Assembly: GCA_965203475.1 (NCBI GenBank)
Contig: OZ241890.1
Location: forward strand, 310,001-374,000
Length of the DNA: 64,000 bases
Source of the DNA: JABDMD01 sp965203475
GTDB taxonomy: Bacteria > Pseudomonadota > Gammaproteobacteria > UBA4575
Direction of reading: 5' to 3'
Position numbers and translations under genes: made by a program. Positions 27,509 to 36,534 of this stretch are shown here, one piece after another. The notes under the pieces were generated by a model. The model was not told where the DNA came from and ran no database searches. It saw nothing but the letters and a program-made list of their open reading frames with translations. Position 1 is the stretch's first letter, and each line of letters opens with the position of its first letter.

Positions 27509-28075
27509 ATGAGAATCAAATTAAAAATAATTTGGATTTTACTTATAGCGCTACTGATGCATTCTAATATTTTAGCTATTGAAGAGGATGAATCGCAGGA
27601 ATGTCATGAAGAAGAAATTATTGTGCCAATGAATAATGAAAGGATGCATGACTTGTTAGCAAAAATTGATCCAGACTTGCAAGGCGAATTGGGATATTGG
27701 GCGATAAAGTATGAAAGTCTTGCCGCACAAATAATCACAGATGAAAATGCAGATCGAATGCGTGTAATTGTGCCAATCGTTAAAGTCGAAGATGTTGAAG
27801 AAGGAGAATTACTACGTTTAATGCAAGCAAATTTCGATTCTGCATTAGATGCGCGTTACAGTGTTGCAAATGGAGTGATATGGAGTACTTTCATACACCA
27901 ACTTTCCATTTTGTCAGATCAGGAATTTTTATCGGGTTTAGCGCAAGCGCTGACGGCAGCAACGACATTTGGTTCAACGTATAGTTCTGGTGCTTTAATT
28001 TTTAGAGGGGGCGATAGTGGTGAAGAACAGCGCCGCTACTATGAAAGTATCATAGAGAAGGGTTTATCGATTTAG
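27509..28075 (+). CDS. Exported protein of unknown function
   Basis: A 188-residue protein with an N-terminal signal peptide (MRIK plus hydrophobic core to about residue 23). The mature region is acidic and has an alpha/beta pattern ('RMRVIVPIVKVEDVEEGELLRLMQANFDSALDARYSV'). This vaguely recalls the CesT/YbjN chaperone-like fold, but I do not recognise a family. It has an RBS-like AAGGATAAG before the ATG and sits 11 bases after the aminotransferase gene, so the two are probably co-transcribed. Confidence 0.6.
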   Translation: MRIKLKIIWILLIALLMHSNILAIEEDESQECHEEEIIVPMNNERMHDLLAKIDPDLQGELGYWAIKYESLAAQIITDENADRMRVIVPIVKVEDVEEGELLRLMQANFDSALDARYSVANGVIWSTFIHQLSILSDQEFLSGLAQALTAATTFGSTYSSGALIFRGGDSGEEQRRYYESIIEKGLSI

Positions 28076-28095
28076 CTGAATCTAAGAATCAGCTA
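28073..28095. terminator. Hairpin spanning two converging stop codons
   Basis: TAGCTGA (28073-28079) pairs with TCAGCTA (28089-28095). The stem includes the stop codons of both converging genes. No strong U-tract follows on either side, so termination efficiency is uncertain. Confidence 0.4.
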
Positions 28096-28295
28096 CACAA
28101 GGTAGAGTGGTGATATAAGGAAGAGGTTCTTTTGCACAAGTGTTTACGCAATGCTTCTTGATATTGGTCATCAAAATGAGGTAATTGCGTAGCTACAGAA
28201 ATCAAATACCACAGTCCATTTTGTTGATTCATAAAATAAGAAACTAATTTATTAGCTTCTCTTCTAGCCCTTGCCAGTAGGAGTTCATCTTGCAT
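28089..28295 (-). CDS. Small cytoplasmic protein of unknown function
   Basis: A 68-residue frame on the minus strand. The ATG (28295-28293) is preceded by a strong ribosome binding site, GGAGG, six bases upstream, which is the main reason to accept it. The protein has an amphipathic N-terminal helix ('ELLLARARREANKLVSYFMN') and a Trp/Tyr segment ('GLWYLISVATQL'). No family is recognised. It does not overlap other genes and fills the gap between the exported protein and cysZ. Confidence 0.5.
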   Translation of the reverse strand: MQDELLLARARREANKLVSYFMNQQNGLWYLISVATQLPHFDDQYQEALRKHLCKRTSSLYHHSTLCS

Positions 28296-28464
28296 CGTTG
28301 GCCTCCAATGTCAAAGCGATGTAATCTAATGATGCTCTCATTTATATAAGAGTAATACCAAGTGTTGACTAATGGGGCGCATTCCCTAAACAAATGGTTG
28401 CTCATCTCTATATTAGAATGTAAAAGCAACAATTTAGTTCCCAAACGGCGAGCTATTCAGCCAT

Positions 28465-29196
28465 TTACTGGTAATGGTCAACCCATAATGCAGTAGCTGC
28501 TGCAACACCGACGGGCATGGCAAAGAAATTAAGTCCTGGGATAATGGTCATGAAAAGTAATGCAGCGCCGAGGCCAAGGCTTAAATATCTTTTTTGTTTT
28601 AGTAATGTTAATTGTCGTTTAAATAAAATTTCACGATTTCCCATGGGATAGTCAAAATATTCAATGGCTAGCATCCATGCTCCAAATATGAACCACAAAA
28701 AAGGCGCAATTACATTTATTCCAGGAATTAGAAACAAAATTAACAGAGGAATAGCTCTAGCTGTAATATATAAGAGTTTCTTTATTTCATTACCAATTCC
28801 ATTTGTAGCGCTGCGTACTATTGATAAATATAAATTTGTATCTTGAGTGTTTTCAGGAGGGTGAGGCATATTAATATGCAGCTCAATTTTTTCAGATAAC
28901 AAGCTATTAAACGGTGCCCCTAGTATGTTGGCAACTATGGTGAACACAAAAAATACGATTATTAAGCTCGCGATAATAAACAGGGGAAGCAGCAAAAACT
29001 CCAACCAGGCCAGCCATGAGGGTAAAAATTGATCTAATAATTGGTCAATTTTGTTATATCCAAACCAAATAGCAGTCGTAAATAAAATAAAGTTAATTAA
29101 AGCCGGGATCACTACATATCGTTTGACGCCTTTCAATTGTAATAATGAAAAGCCTTTAAATACGTATGAGGCTCCTTTAACAAAATCACCAATCAT
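28465..29196 (-). CDS. cysZ: CysZ-like sulfate transporter (EI24 family)
   Basis: CysZ is an inner-membrane sulfate permease feeding cysteine biosynthesis. The 243-residue protein begins 'MIGDFVKGASYVFKGFSLLQ', has several long hydrophobic segments ('FLLLPLFIIASLIIVFFVFT', 'PLLILFLIPGINVIAPFLWF') and the conserved 'LGAPFNSLLSEKIE' and 'FDYPMGNREI'. These match the family closely. It lies upstream of queF on the opposite strand to smc. In many Gammaproteobacteria cysZ is also found near zipA-ligA, as here. Confidence 0.9.
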   Translation of the reverse strand: MIGDFVKGASYVFKGFSLLQLKGVKRYVVIPALINFILFTTAIWFGYNKIDQLLDQFLPSWLAWLEFLLLPLFIIASLIIVFFVFTIVANILGAPFNSLLSEKIELHINMPHPPENTQDTNLYLSIVRSATNGIGNEIKKLLYITARAIPLLILFLIPGINVIAPFLWFIFGAWMLAIEYFDYPMGNREILFKRQLTLLKQKRYLSLGLGAALLFMTIIPGLNFFAMPVGVAAATALWVDHYQ

Positions 29197-29235
29197 GAGC
29201 TAGATCATTAAATTTCGGATAGTTGTACTATTTGT

Positions 29236-29631
29236 TTAAAGTGATTTAGGAAGTTCTACTGGTGCTTGTGACTGCCATCCTGGCTTTCTATGTTCAGCTG
29301 TAACATTGGTATATAGGCCACCACGTACATTAAAGTCGGCACTAATTCGCATAAATCGGGGCTTTAGCAAAGCCGCAAGATCGCTTAGAATTTCATTAGT
29401 TATTGCTTCGTGAAATACACCTTTGTCTCTAAATGACGACATATATAGTTTTAGTGCTTTGAGCTCTACACAAAGCTCGTCTGGAACATATTCAATCAAG
29501 AATTTGGCAAAATCAGGTTGGCCTGTTAATGGGCATAGGCAAGTAAATTCAGGGACACGAATACTAACCGTATAATCAGCATCAGATTGAGGATTTTCAA
29601 AAGTATCTAAATGTTGTGTGTGTTCATTCAT
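29236..29631 (-). CDS. queF: NADPH-dependent 7-cyano-7-deazaguanine reductase (short form)
   Basis: QueF reduces preQ0 to preQ1 for queuosine. This 131-residue protein is the unimodular (YkvM-type) form rather than the 280-residue form of E. coli. It shows 'FTCLCPLTGQPDFAKF' with the catalytic Cys at about 33, and the QueF signature 'CVELKALKLYMSSFRD' followed by 'HEAITNEI'. With queA and tgt at 1.6-3.8 kb, three queuosine steps are encoded in this window. It is divergent from smc (51-base gap). Confidence 0.94.
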   Translation of the reverse strand: MNEHTQHLDTFENPQSDADYTVSIRVPEFTCLCPLTGQPDFAKFLIEYVPDELCVELKALKLYMSSFRDKGVFHEAITNEILSDLAALLKPRFMRISADFNVRGGLYTNVTAEHRKPGWQSQAPVELPKSL

Positions 29632-29682
29632 TCATTAAGTAGAAAAGTATTTAATAATTAACCTATTGTAGCGAATTCCAAG

Positions 29683-32600
29683 ATGCGGCTCAGTTCTATC
29701 AAAATGTCTGGTTTTAAGTCATTCGTTGATCCCACGACGTTTGACTTTCCAAATACCATGGTGGGCATTGTGGGGCCAAATGGATGTGGCAAGTCCAACA
29801 TTATTGATGCTGTGCGCTGGGTGATGGGCGAAAGTTCTAAACATATCCGCGGAGATACCATGGAAGATGTCATTTTTAATGGATCATCAACACGCAAACC
29901 AGTGGGTCAGGCTTCAATTGAATTAATATTTGATAATTCCGATGGAAAGTTGGGCGGTGAATATTCTGCTTATTCTGAAATTTCAGTGCGACGATTTGTA
30001 GCAAGAGATGGACAATCCAAATACTTTTTAAATGGTGCCAAGTGCCGTCGGAAGGATATCGTGCATTTGTTTTTAGGAACAGGCTTGGGTCCACGCAGTT
30101 ATGCAATTATTGAGCAAGGTATGATCTCACGCTTAATCGATGCCAAGCCGGAAGAGTTACGAGTGTATCTAGAAGAAGCAGCAGGAATATCAAAATATAA
30201 GGAGCGTAGAAGAGAAACTGAAATTCGAATCCGACATACGCGAGAAAATCTTGATCGTTTAAATGATGTGATTGAAGAGATCATTAAACGAATTGAACAT
30301 TTGCAACGCCAAGCAAAAGCAGCCGAACGTTATAAAGAATTGAAAGCCGAGGAGCGAAAAACTAAAACAGAATTACTAGCACTTCGGTGGAAGTCACATC
30401 AAGAAGAAGTTCAACAGCGCAAACTTTCCATGGACCATCAAGAAACCGAAATTGAAAAGGTGGTTGCAAAAATAAGAAATATTGAGGCAGAAACTGAAAA
30501 GCTGCGACAACAACATGCCAATGAAACCGAGCAATTTAATCAGGTACAAGGTGATTATTACAAGTTGGCAGGAGAAATTTCTCGAGTTGAACAATCCATC
30601 CAGCATGTAAAAGATCTAAATAGTCGCTATGACGAAGAATTAAAGCAAATTCAAGAAGCTCGGGAACAAGCAGAGCAATCACATATTGATGAACAGAATA
30701 AAGCGAATGAACTTGAAAAAAATATTGAAGAGTTAGAGCCAAAACTGCACGCGGCCCGAGAAGAATTAAGTTCAAATACACAAAAGCTTAGTGATGCAGA
30801 ATCAAAAATGGCTAATTGGCAAGATGCTTGGGAAGAACTAACAACGAAAATTTCGGAGCCTGAGCAAATAGTTGAAATTGAAGCTTCAAGAGTCGAATAT
30901 TTGAGCGAAAAACTGGAACAGCTTCAAGACAGAAAAGATAAGTTGCTGGAGGATTTGCATCAAATAGCCAAACGCGATTCAAAGCAACAAACACAAATTA
31001 TTACATCCCGTGTGGATGAAACCAGTGCAACACTAAAAGTCATTTCACCCAAAATTAGTGGGCTCAACACTAAAATCAGTAAAGGACGCGAAAACAGCCA
31101 AAGACTTGGTCTGCAATTAGAGCAAGCTAGGGAAAAACTACAAACCACACAAACCCAGTTAACTTCTTTGCAAGCTTTACAGAAAGTTGTGTTAGGCGAG
31201 GAAGGTAAGGATGTCAGTCAGTGGTTAGAAAAAAACAGGCTGACACAAGTACCGCGTTTAATGGATAAAATTAAAACTGACTCAGGGTGGGAGCGAGCCG
31301 TCGAAACAGTGCTCGGGGATTACCTTGAGGCACTGTGTGTGGATGAAATTGACAAAACAGTAGGTTCTCTGAAGCAAATTAGTTCTGGTCAGCTAATGAT
31401 GCTGGAAAAGAAATCTTCTAGATCAACTTCGTCAGATGAAAAAGTATTGCTATCTAAAGTTAGCGCCCCTATAGATTTATCGGAACAACTAGATTCAGTG
31501 TTAATTGCTGGTAATTTAGAAAGTGCGTTACGAAAACGCAACCAATTAAATTCCGGTCAGTCTGTAATTACTCGAGATGGCGTTTGGATGGGAGCGAACT
31601 GGCTTCGAGTTTCGCGCAGTGCTGCAAATAAAGGTAATGTTCTACAACGCAAGCGCGAAATTCAAGTATTAGAAAAAGCCGTTCTTAATCAACAAGAACA
31701 AATAAAGCGTTTCGCAGATGAGCTTGAGAGCTGTAAGAACGAGCTATATCAAAATGAAAAAGAAAGGGATCTAATTCAGTCAAAATTAACAGATGCACAA
31801 AAAGACCATGCACAAGCGGAAGCCGATATGCATGGCTGGGAAAGTCAGCAAGAGCATGTACAACACCAACTTGAGCACTTGCAAGATTATTTAGAAGAAG
31901 TCGATCGGCAAATTGGTTCTGCAGAAGAGGAATTAGAGGAAGCAGAAGAAAATAAGATAAATGCAGATGAAGTTCTTGAAGAACTTTATATAGAACGTGA
32001 TGCTTTAGTAGAACAGCGAAATACAACGATTTCTAATTTGGATGGTGTTCGAGGCGAAGAGGTAGATCGTCGAGAGTCGGCGCACAAGCTTGCATTGCAG
32101 CTTGAGTCATATAAAAGCTCTTTAAACGCAACTCGAATTTCTGTGCAGCGTATGAAAGAGCAGGTAAGCTCATTAAAAGACCGTAGTGATGCGTTACAAA
32201 ATTCTATTCAAAATGAAAGTGAACCGCTTAGCGAGCTAAATAATCAATTACGCGATTTGGTCGATCAGCGTGTTAAACATGAGCACAAACTAACGGATGC
32301 GCGTGCCGTTGTTCAAGCAACGGATGATTTAATACGTGGTAGACAAGATGAAAATGTGGAAGCGCAGCGAACATTGGAGGATAAAAGAGGTGGGTTAAAT
32401 AAGTTACAACTTGAGTGGCAAGAATCCAATGTTAGATGTACTACTGTGAAAGAACAGCTAGGCGAATTTGAAGTATTGCCGGAAGATGTATTAAAAGAGA
32501 TCCCAGAAGAGGCAGCTTTGAAAGAATGGGAAGAAAAAATGATTTCCATAGAGCGAAAAATAAATAGACTAGGTGCAATTAACCTTGCAGCAATCGATGA

Positions 32601-33186
32601 ATTTGAAGAGCACAACGAAAGAAAAGAGTATCTAGACAATCAATTTGAAGATTTAAACGCCGCTTTAGAAACACTAGAAACCGCAATTCGTAAAATTGAC
32701 AAGGAAACTAAAGATCGATTTAAGGATATTTTTGAAAGTCTTAATACTCGTTTACAAGGAATGTACCCAAGGTTATTTGGGGGCGGAAAAGCATTTTTAG
32801 AAATGACCGGAGATGATTTGTTAACAACTGGAGTAGCTATTATGGCGCGCCCTCCAGGTAAACGGTTATCTTCTATTCAACTTTTGTCAGGTGGTGAGAA
32901 AGCCTTAACGGCAGTAGCCCTTGTATTCTCTTTATTTGAGTTGAATCCAGCGCCTTTCTGTTTACTGGATGAGGTGGATGCACCATTGGATGATGCAAAT
33001 GTTTCTAGATTTTGTGAACTTCTAAAAGAAATGAGTGATCGAGTACAGTTTATTTACATTACTCATAATAAAAATACCATGGAGTATGCAAATCAACTAT
33101 TAGGAATAACAATGAGCGAACCCGGTGTTTCGCGAGTTGTTTCGGTTGATGTGGATGAAGCAGCAGAAATGGCGACTGCTTCGTAA
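29683..33186 (+). CDS. smc: Chromosome partition protein Smc
   Basis: SMC ATPase that organises and segregates the chromosome, normally with ScpA and ScpB, which are not in this window. The 1167 residues show Walker A 'GPNGCGKSN' (31-39), two very long coiled coils rich in Glu, Gln and Lys separated by a hinge (about 500-650), then signature 'LLSGGEKALTA' and Walker B 'CLLDEVDAPLDD'. zipA follows 43 bases later. Having Smc rather than MukBEF fits a non-enteric gammaproteobacterium. Confidence 0.97.
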   Translation: MRLSSIKMSGFKSFVDPTTFDFPNTMVGIVGPNGCGKSNIIDAVRWVMGESSKHIRGDTMEDVIFNGSSTRKPVGQASIELIFDNSDGKLGGEYSAYSEISVRRFVARDGQSKYFLNGAKCRRKDIVHLFLGTGLGPRSYAIIEQGMISRLIDAKPEELRVYLEEAAGISKYKERRRETEIRIRHTRENLDRLNDVIEEIIKRIEHLQRQAKAAERYKELKAEERKTKTELLALRWKSHQEEVQQRKLSMDHQETEIEKVVAKIRNIEAETEKLRQQHANETEQFNQVQGDYYKLAGEISRVEQSIQHVKDLNSRYDEELKQIQEAREQAEQSHIDEQNKANELEKNIEELEPKLHAAREELSSNTQKLSDAESKMANWQDAWEELTTKISEPEQIVEIEASRVEYLSEKLEQLQDRKDKLLEDLHQIAKRDSKQQTQIITSRVDETSATLKVISPKISGLNTKISKGRENSQRLGLQLEQAREKLQTTQTQLTSLQALQKVVLGEEGKDVSQWLEKNRLTQVPRLMDKIKTDSGWERAVETVLGDYLEALCVDEIDKTVGSLKQISSGQLMMLEKKSSRSTSSDEKVLLSKVSAPIDLSEQLDSVLIAGNLESALRKRNQLNSGQSVITRDGVWMGANWLRVSRSAANKGNVLQRKREIQVLEKAVLNQQEQIKRFADELESCKNELYQNEKERDLIQSKLTDAQKDHAQAEADMHGWESQQEHVQHQLEHLQDYLEEVDRQIGSAEEELEEAEENKINADEVLEELYIERDALVEQRNTTISNLDGVRGEEVDRRESAHKLALQLESYKSSLNATRISVQRMKEQVSSLKDRSDALQNSIQNESEPLSELNNQLRDLVDQRVKHEHKLTDARAVVQATDDLIRGRQDENVEAQRTLEDKRGGLNKLQLEWQESNVRCTTVKEQLGEFEVLPEDVLKEIPEEAALKEWEEKMISIERKINRLGAINLAAIDEFEEHNERKEYLDNQFEDLNAALETLETAIRKIDKETKDRFKDIFESLNTRLQGMYPRLFGGGKAFLEMTGDDLLTTGVAIMARPPGKRLSSIQLLSGGEKALTAVALVFSLFELNPAPFCLLDEVDAPLDDANVSRFCELLKEMSDRVQFIYITHNKNTMEYANQLLGITMSEPGVSRVVSVDVDEAAEMATAS

Positions 33187-33229
33187 CGCTTAGTCTAAAA
33201 TCTATGCGCGTTAGAACGCGAGTCAAAAT

Positions 33230-33988
33230 ATGGCATTAGAACTACGTATTGCACTATTGTTAATTGGAATTGCGATCCTTGCGGTCTTGTACTTTTATGG
33301 CATGTCAAAAAGAACTGTTTATAAGCGTGAAGATGATGATTTTAATTTTGAAATCAATGAGCTAGCAGATCCATTGGAGTTAGATCAAGAAAATGATTTC
33401 ATTGACGAATCTCAAGCAGTAGAAGAAGAACTTGGCGATATCGGGAAATTGATGCAGGAAGATCTCGCGGAGTTGCCTAGAAATACAGTAAAAGAAAATA
33501 CCCTGTTTAAACATCAGCCTAGTTTATTAGATGTAGAAACTGAAGAAGAGCCTGAACTCGAAGAAAAGTTAATAATATTGCATGTAGTAGCAAAACGGCC
33601 CAACAAACTTAATGGAGAAGCAATTTATAATCTTACAAAGGAACTTGATATCGATTATTACAATAATCAAATTTATAGAAAAACAGTCGAAAGGTTTAGT
33701 GGAAAAAAGGCATTATATATTATTGTAAATATGGTTAAACCAGGTACATTCAATTTGATTGATATGAAAGATTTTGAGACCCCTGGTATTAGTTTTGTAA
33801 TGAATTTACCTGGGCCCGAAGAAGGATTGCGTGCATTTAACATCATGCTAGATGCAGCACGAGAATTTGCAGATCGACTAAATGGTGATTTACTAGATGA
33901 ATCGCGTAGTCGATTAAGCCCACAAACGATTGCGCATTTACAAGAAGAGGTTCAGCTATTTAGCCTAAAATATCCACGTCGTGCATAG
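33230..33988 (+). CDS. zipA: Cell division protein ZipA
   Basis: ZipA anchors FtsZ to the membrane. The 252 residues have one N-terminal membrane helix (about 4-22), a basic patch, an acidic linker (rich in Asp/Glu, about 36-115) and the C-terminal ZipA domain starting near 'LEEKLIILHVVAKRPNKLNG' and containing 'FVMNLPGPEEGLRAFNIML'. The smc-zipA-ligA order is widely conserved. Confidence 0.94.
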   Translation: MALELRIALLLIGIAILAVLYFYGMSKRTVYKREDDDFNFEINELADPLELDQENDFIDESQAVEEELGDIGKLMQEDLAELPRNTVKENTLFKHQPSLLDVETEEEPELEEKLIILHVVAKRPNKLNGEAIYNLTKELDIDYYNNQIYRKTVERFSGKKALYIIVNMVKPGTFNLIDMKDFETPGISFVMNLPGPEEGLRAFNIMLDAAREFADRLNGDLLDESRSRLSPQTIAHLQEEVQLFSLKYPRRA

Positions 33989-34043
33989 TTAATCTTTATA
34001 ATGTGTTGAATCAAAAAATTTCTACACATTTGATTACCCCAAA

Positions 34044-36062
34044 ATGGCCGATACGATAAAAAAAAGAATAGAAAAACTTCGCGAAGAGATTCGGCAGCAT
34101 AATTATTCTTATTATGTATTAGATGACCCCTCAATTCCTGATGTGGAATATGACAAGTTGATGCAGAAGTTGCAAAAACTTGAAGACAAACATCCAACAT
34201 TAATTACTAAAGATTCTCCCACTCAACGTGTGGGTGCTGAACCATTAGATGCATTTCGATCTGCAAAACACGAAATCCCTATGCTATCGCTTGGCAATGT
34301 TTTTAGTGATGATGAATTGGAATCTTTTGAGGTGCGAATAAAGGACCGATTGAAAAAAGATATTAATATTGATTATGCGGCTGAGCCAAAGCTGGATGGC
34401 TTGGCTGTGAGTCTAATTTATGAAAATGGTGTACTGGTGAGAGGCGCTACACGTGGTGATGGAGTTACTGGTGAAGATATCACTGAAAATATTCGAACTA
34501 TTCAATCGGTACCTCTAAAATTACGCAAACAAAAAAGGCTGCCTAAAAAAATTGAAGTGCGTGGTGAAGTGTACATACCGAAAAGTGGATTTAAAAAAAT
34601 GAATGCAAACGCACGAAGGAGTGGTGAAAAAACGTTTGCAAATCCAAGAAATGCAGCTGCAGGAAGTTTGCGACAATTAGATCCAAGAAAAACTGCTGAG
34701 CGCCCATTGGATATTTATTTCTATAGTGCAACGAATATCGAAAAATTAACATCAGTTTCTACACAGTTTGATGCACTTGAATATTTAAGAGGACTGGGTC
34801 TGAGAACCTGCCCTCAAATAGAATTAGTGCCAGGCTATAGAGGGTGTTTACAGTATTATGAAAAAATATTGCAACAAAGAGATGTACTTGATTATGAAAT
34901 GGATGGTGTCGTGTATAAGGTAAACGATTTAAGTTTACAAGAAGAATTAGGCCATGTATCTCGAGCACCTCGTTGGGCAGTAGCGCATAAATTTCCGGCT
35001 CAAGAAGCTGTTACTAAAGTACAGAAGATAAATTTTCAGGTGGGTAGAACGGGTGCCTTAACTCCTGTCGCAAAACTTGAGCCTGTATTTGTAGGCGGCG
35101 TTACGGTTAGTAATGCAACATTGCATAATATGGATGAAGTACGTCGTAAAGATGTTCGAGCAAAAGATGAAGTCATTGTGCGCAGAGCAGGCGATGTTAT
35201 TCCAGAAGTTGTTAAAACTGTATTAAAGCCAAATATAAAACGTAAACAGCCCGTGCAAGCTCCAACAAGTTGTCCCGAATGCGGGTCTGATGTAGTACAG
35301 ATTGATGATGAAGCGGTAATTCGATGTAGTGGGGGGTTAGTTTGCCCAGCACAACGCAAAGGGGCAATAAAACATTATGCGTCTAGACTTGCGATGGACA
35401 TTGAAGGCTTGGGCGATAAATTGGTTGATCAATTAGTAGATGAAAATTTAATAGATAGAGTCGATGATTTATATCATTTGCAAAAAGAACAATTGGTTGG
35501 ATTAGAACGCATGGGAGAAAAATCAGCCGATAATTTATTAAAGAGTATAGAAAAAAGTAGAAAGACTAGCTTTGCACGCTTTATATATGCGATGGGGATT
35601 CGTGAAGTTGGAGAAGCCACTGCGGGAGCATTGGCCAACCATTACTTGAATTTAAAATCTTTGGAAAATGCAAGTGTAGAGACATTACAAGAAGTACCCG
35701 ATGTAGGCCCTGTGGTCGCAAAGAATATTGTCACTTTTTTTAAACAAAAACATAATCGTGAAGTAATAAGCGAACTAATTAAGGCGGGCATATGTTGGGA
35801 TAAACCAGCAAAAATTGATGGTAAAGGATCAAAACTTTCAGGAAATACATATGTGTTGACAGGAAGTTTGGAAAATTTCAGTCGAAATAATGCGGCAGCA
35901 CAACTCAAGGCTTTAGGTGCCAAAGTTACCAATAGTGTTTCATCAAAAACAACTGCAATTATCGCAGGCGAAAATTCCGGATCAAAACTATCTAAGGCAG
36001 AAAATTTGGGAATAAAAGTGTTAAGTGAAAAAGAATTTTTAAAGTTATTGCAGAATTCTTAA
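34044..36062 (+). CDS. ligA: NAD-dependent DNA ligase LigA
   Basis: Seals nicks in replication and repair using NAD. The 672 residues contain the Ia domain ('YYVLDDPSIPDVEYDKLM'), the adenylation motif KLDG (Lys116), the OB fold, the zinc finger with Cys residues in 'CPECGSDVV', 'RCSGGLVCP', tandem HhH motifs ('LQEVPDVGPVVAKNIVTFF') and a C-terminal BRCT domain ('LTGSLENFSRNNAAAQLKAL'). Length is normal. The start lies 55 bases after zipA. Confidence 0.97.
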   Translation: MADTIKKRIEKLREEIRQHNYSYYVLDDPSIPDVEYDKLMQKLQKLEDKHPTLITKDSPTQRVGAEPLDAFRSAKHEIPMLSLGNVFSDDELESFEVRIKDRLKKDINIDYAAEPKLDGLAVSLIYENGVLVRGATRGDGVTGEDITENIRTIQSVPLKLRKQKRLPKKIEVRGEVYIPKSGFKKMNANARRSGEKTFANPRNAAAGSLRQLDPRKTAERPLDIYFYSATNIEKLTSVSTQFDALEYLRGLGLRTCPQIELVPGYRGCLQYYEKILQQRDVLDYEMDGVVYKVNDLSLQEELGHVSRAPRWAVAHKFPAQEAVTKVQKINFQVGRTGALTPVAKLEPVFVGGVTVSNATLHNMDEVRRKDVRAKDEVIVRRAGDVIPEVVKTVLKPNIKRKQPVQAPTSCPECGSDVVQIDDEAVIRCSGGLVCPAQRKGAIKHYASRLAMDIEGLGDKLVDQLVDENLIDRVDDLYHLQKEQLVGLERMGEKSADNLLKSIEKSRKTSFARFIYAMGIREVGEATAGALANHYLNLKSLENASVETLQEVPDVGPVVAKNIVTFFKQKHNREVISELIKAGICWDKPAKIDGKGSKLSGNTYVLTGSLENFSRNNAAAQLKALGAKVTNSVSSKTTAIIAGENSGSKLSKAENLGIKVLSEKEFLKLLQNS

Positions 36063-36130
36063 ATTGACAACATCTATGTTATAGAAGATAGTTTTGCTGC
36101 GTTATATTTGTTTAATGTGTGAGGTAGGCT

Positions 36131-36505
36131 ATTAAATCTGAGCGCAGAGCAGTTGCACGTTATCCAGCAAAGTTGTTGGTGAGTTTGTCTATGGGTAATG
36201 AAGTGTTCAAGTATGCCATTTCCAAAGAAGTGTCCATTGCAGGTATACGGGTAATATGTGAAGGTGAACTCGCAAATACTTTGTTTGGGCGTTATATTTT
36301 GGTTACTCCTGGAGCAAATGTAACGGTAAACATGGAAATGAAAGTGCCTGATAAGAAAGCAAATGTGAGCACTGTGGAATGCCGGGGAAAGGTAATCTCT
36401 GTTAATCGCACATCCCAATCACGTTTTTTAGTGGGGATCGAGTTTCTCGAATTTGATGAAGAATGCGAAATCATTTGGGGAAATTATATTTCGAAGTTAC
36501 GTTGA
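36131..36505 (+). CDS. PilZ domain protein (probable c-di-GMP receptor) with an unusual start
   Basis: The conserved part begins upstream of any ATG, GTG or TTG that would preserve the domain. The frame opens after TAG (36125-36127), and 'KSERRAVARYPAKLLVSL' supplies the RxxxR motif of PilZ domains. Starting at TTG 36173 would remove it. An ATT codon at 36131 lies six bases after GAGG (36121-36124), so an AUU start is proposed, giving 124 residues. The second motif is 'EVSIAGIRV' (normally D/N-x-S-x-x-G; here E). The role is binding of c-di-GMP, affecting motility or surface functions. It follows ligA. Confidence 0.7.
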   Translation: MKSERRAVARYPAKLLVSLSMGNEVFKYAISKEVSIAGIRVICEGELANTLFGRYILVTPGANVTVNMEMKVPDKKANVSTVECRGKVISVNRTSQSRFLVGIEFLEFDEECEIIWGNYISKLR

Positions 36506-36534
36506 ATTTAAATTACATTTAATCTATTAGCGTT

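Noticed and set aside
28244..28444. 66-codon minus-strand frame overlapping the small gene at 28089-28295
   Set aside because: Overlaps a frame with a much better ribosome site; no domain-like features.
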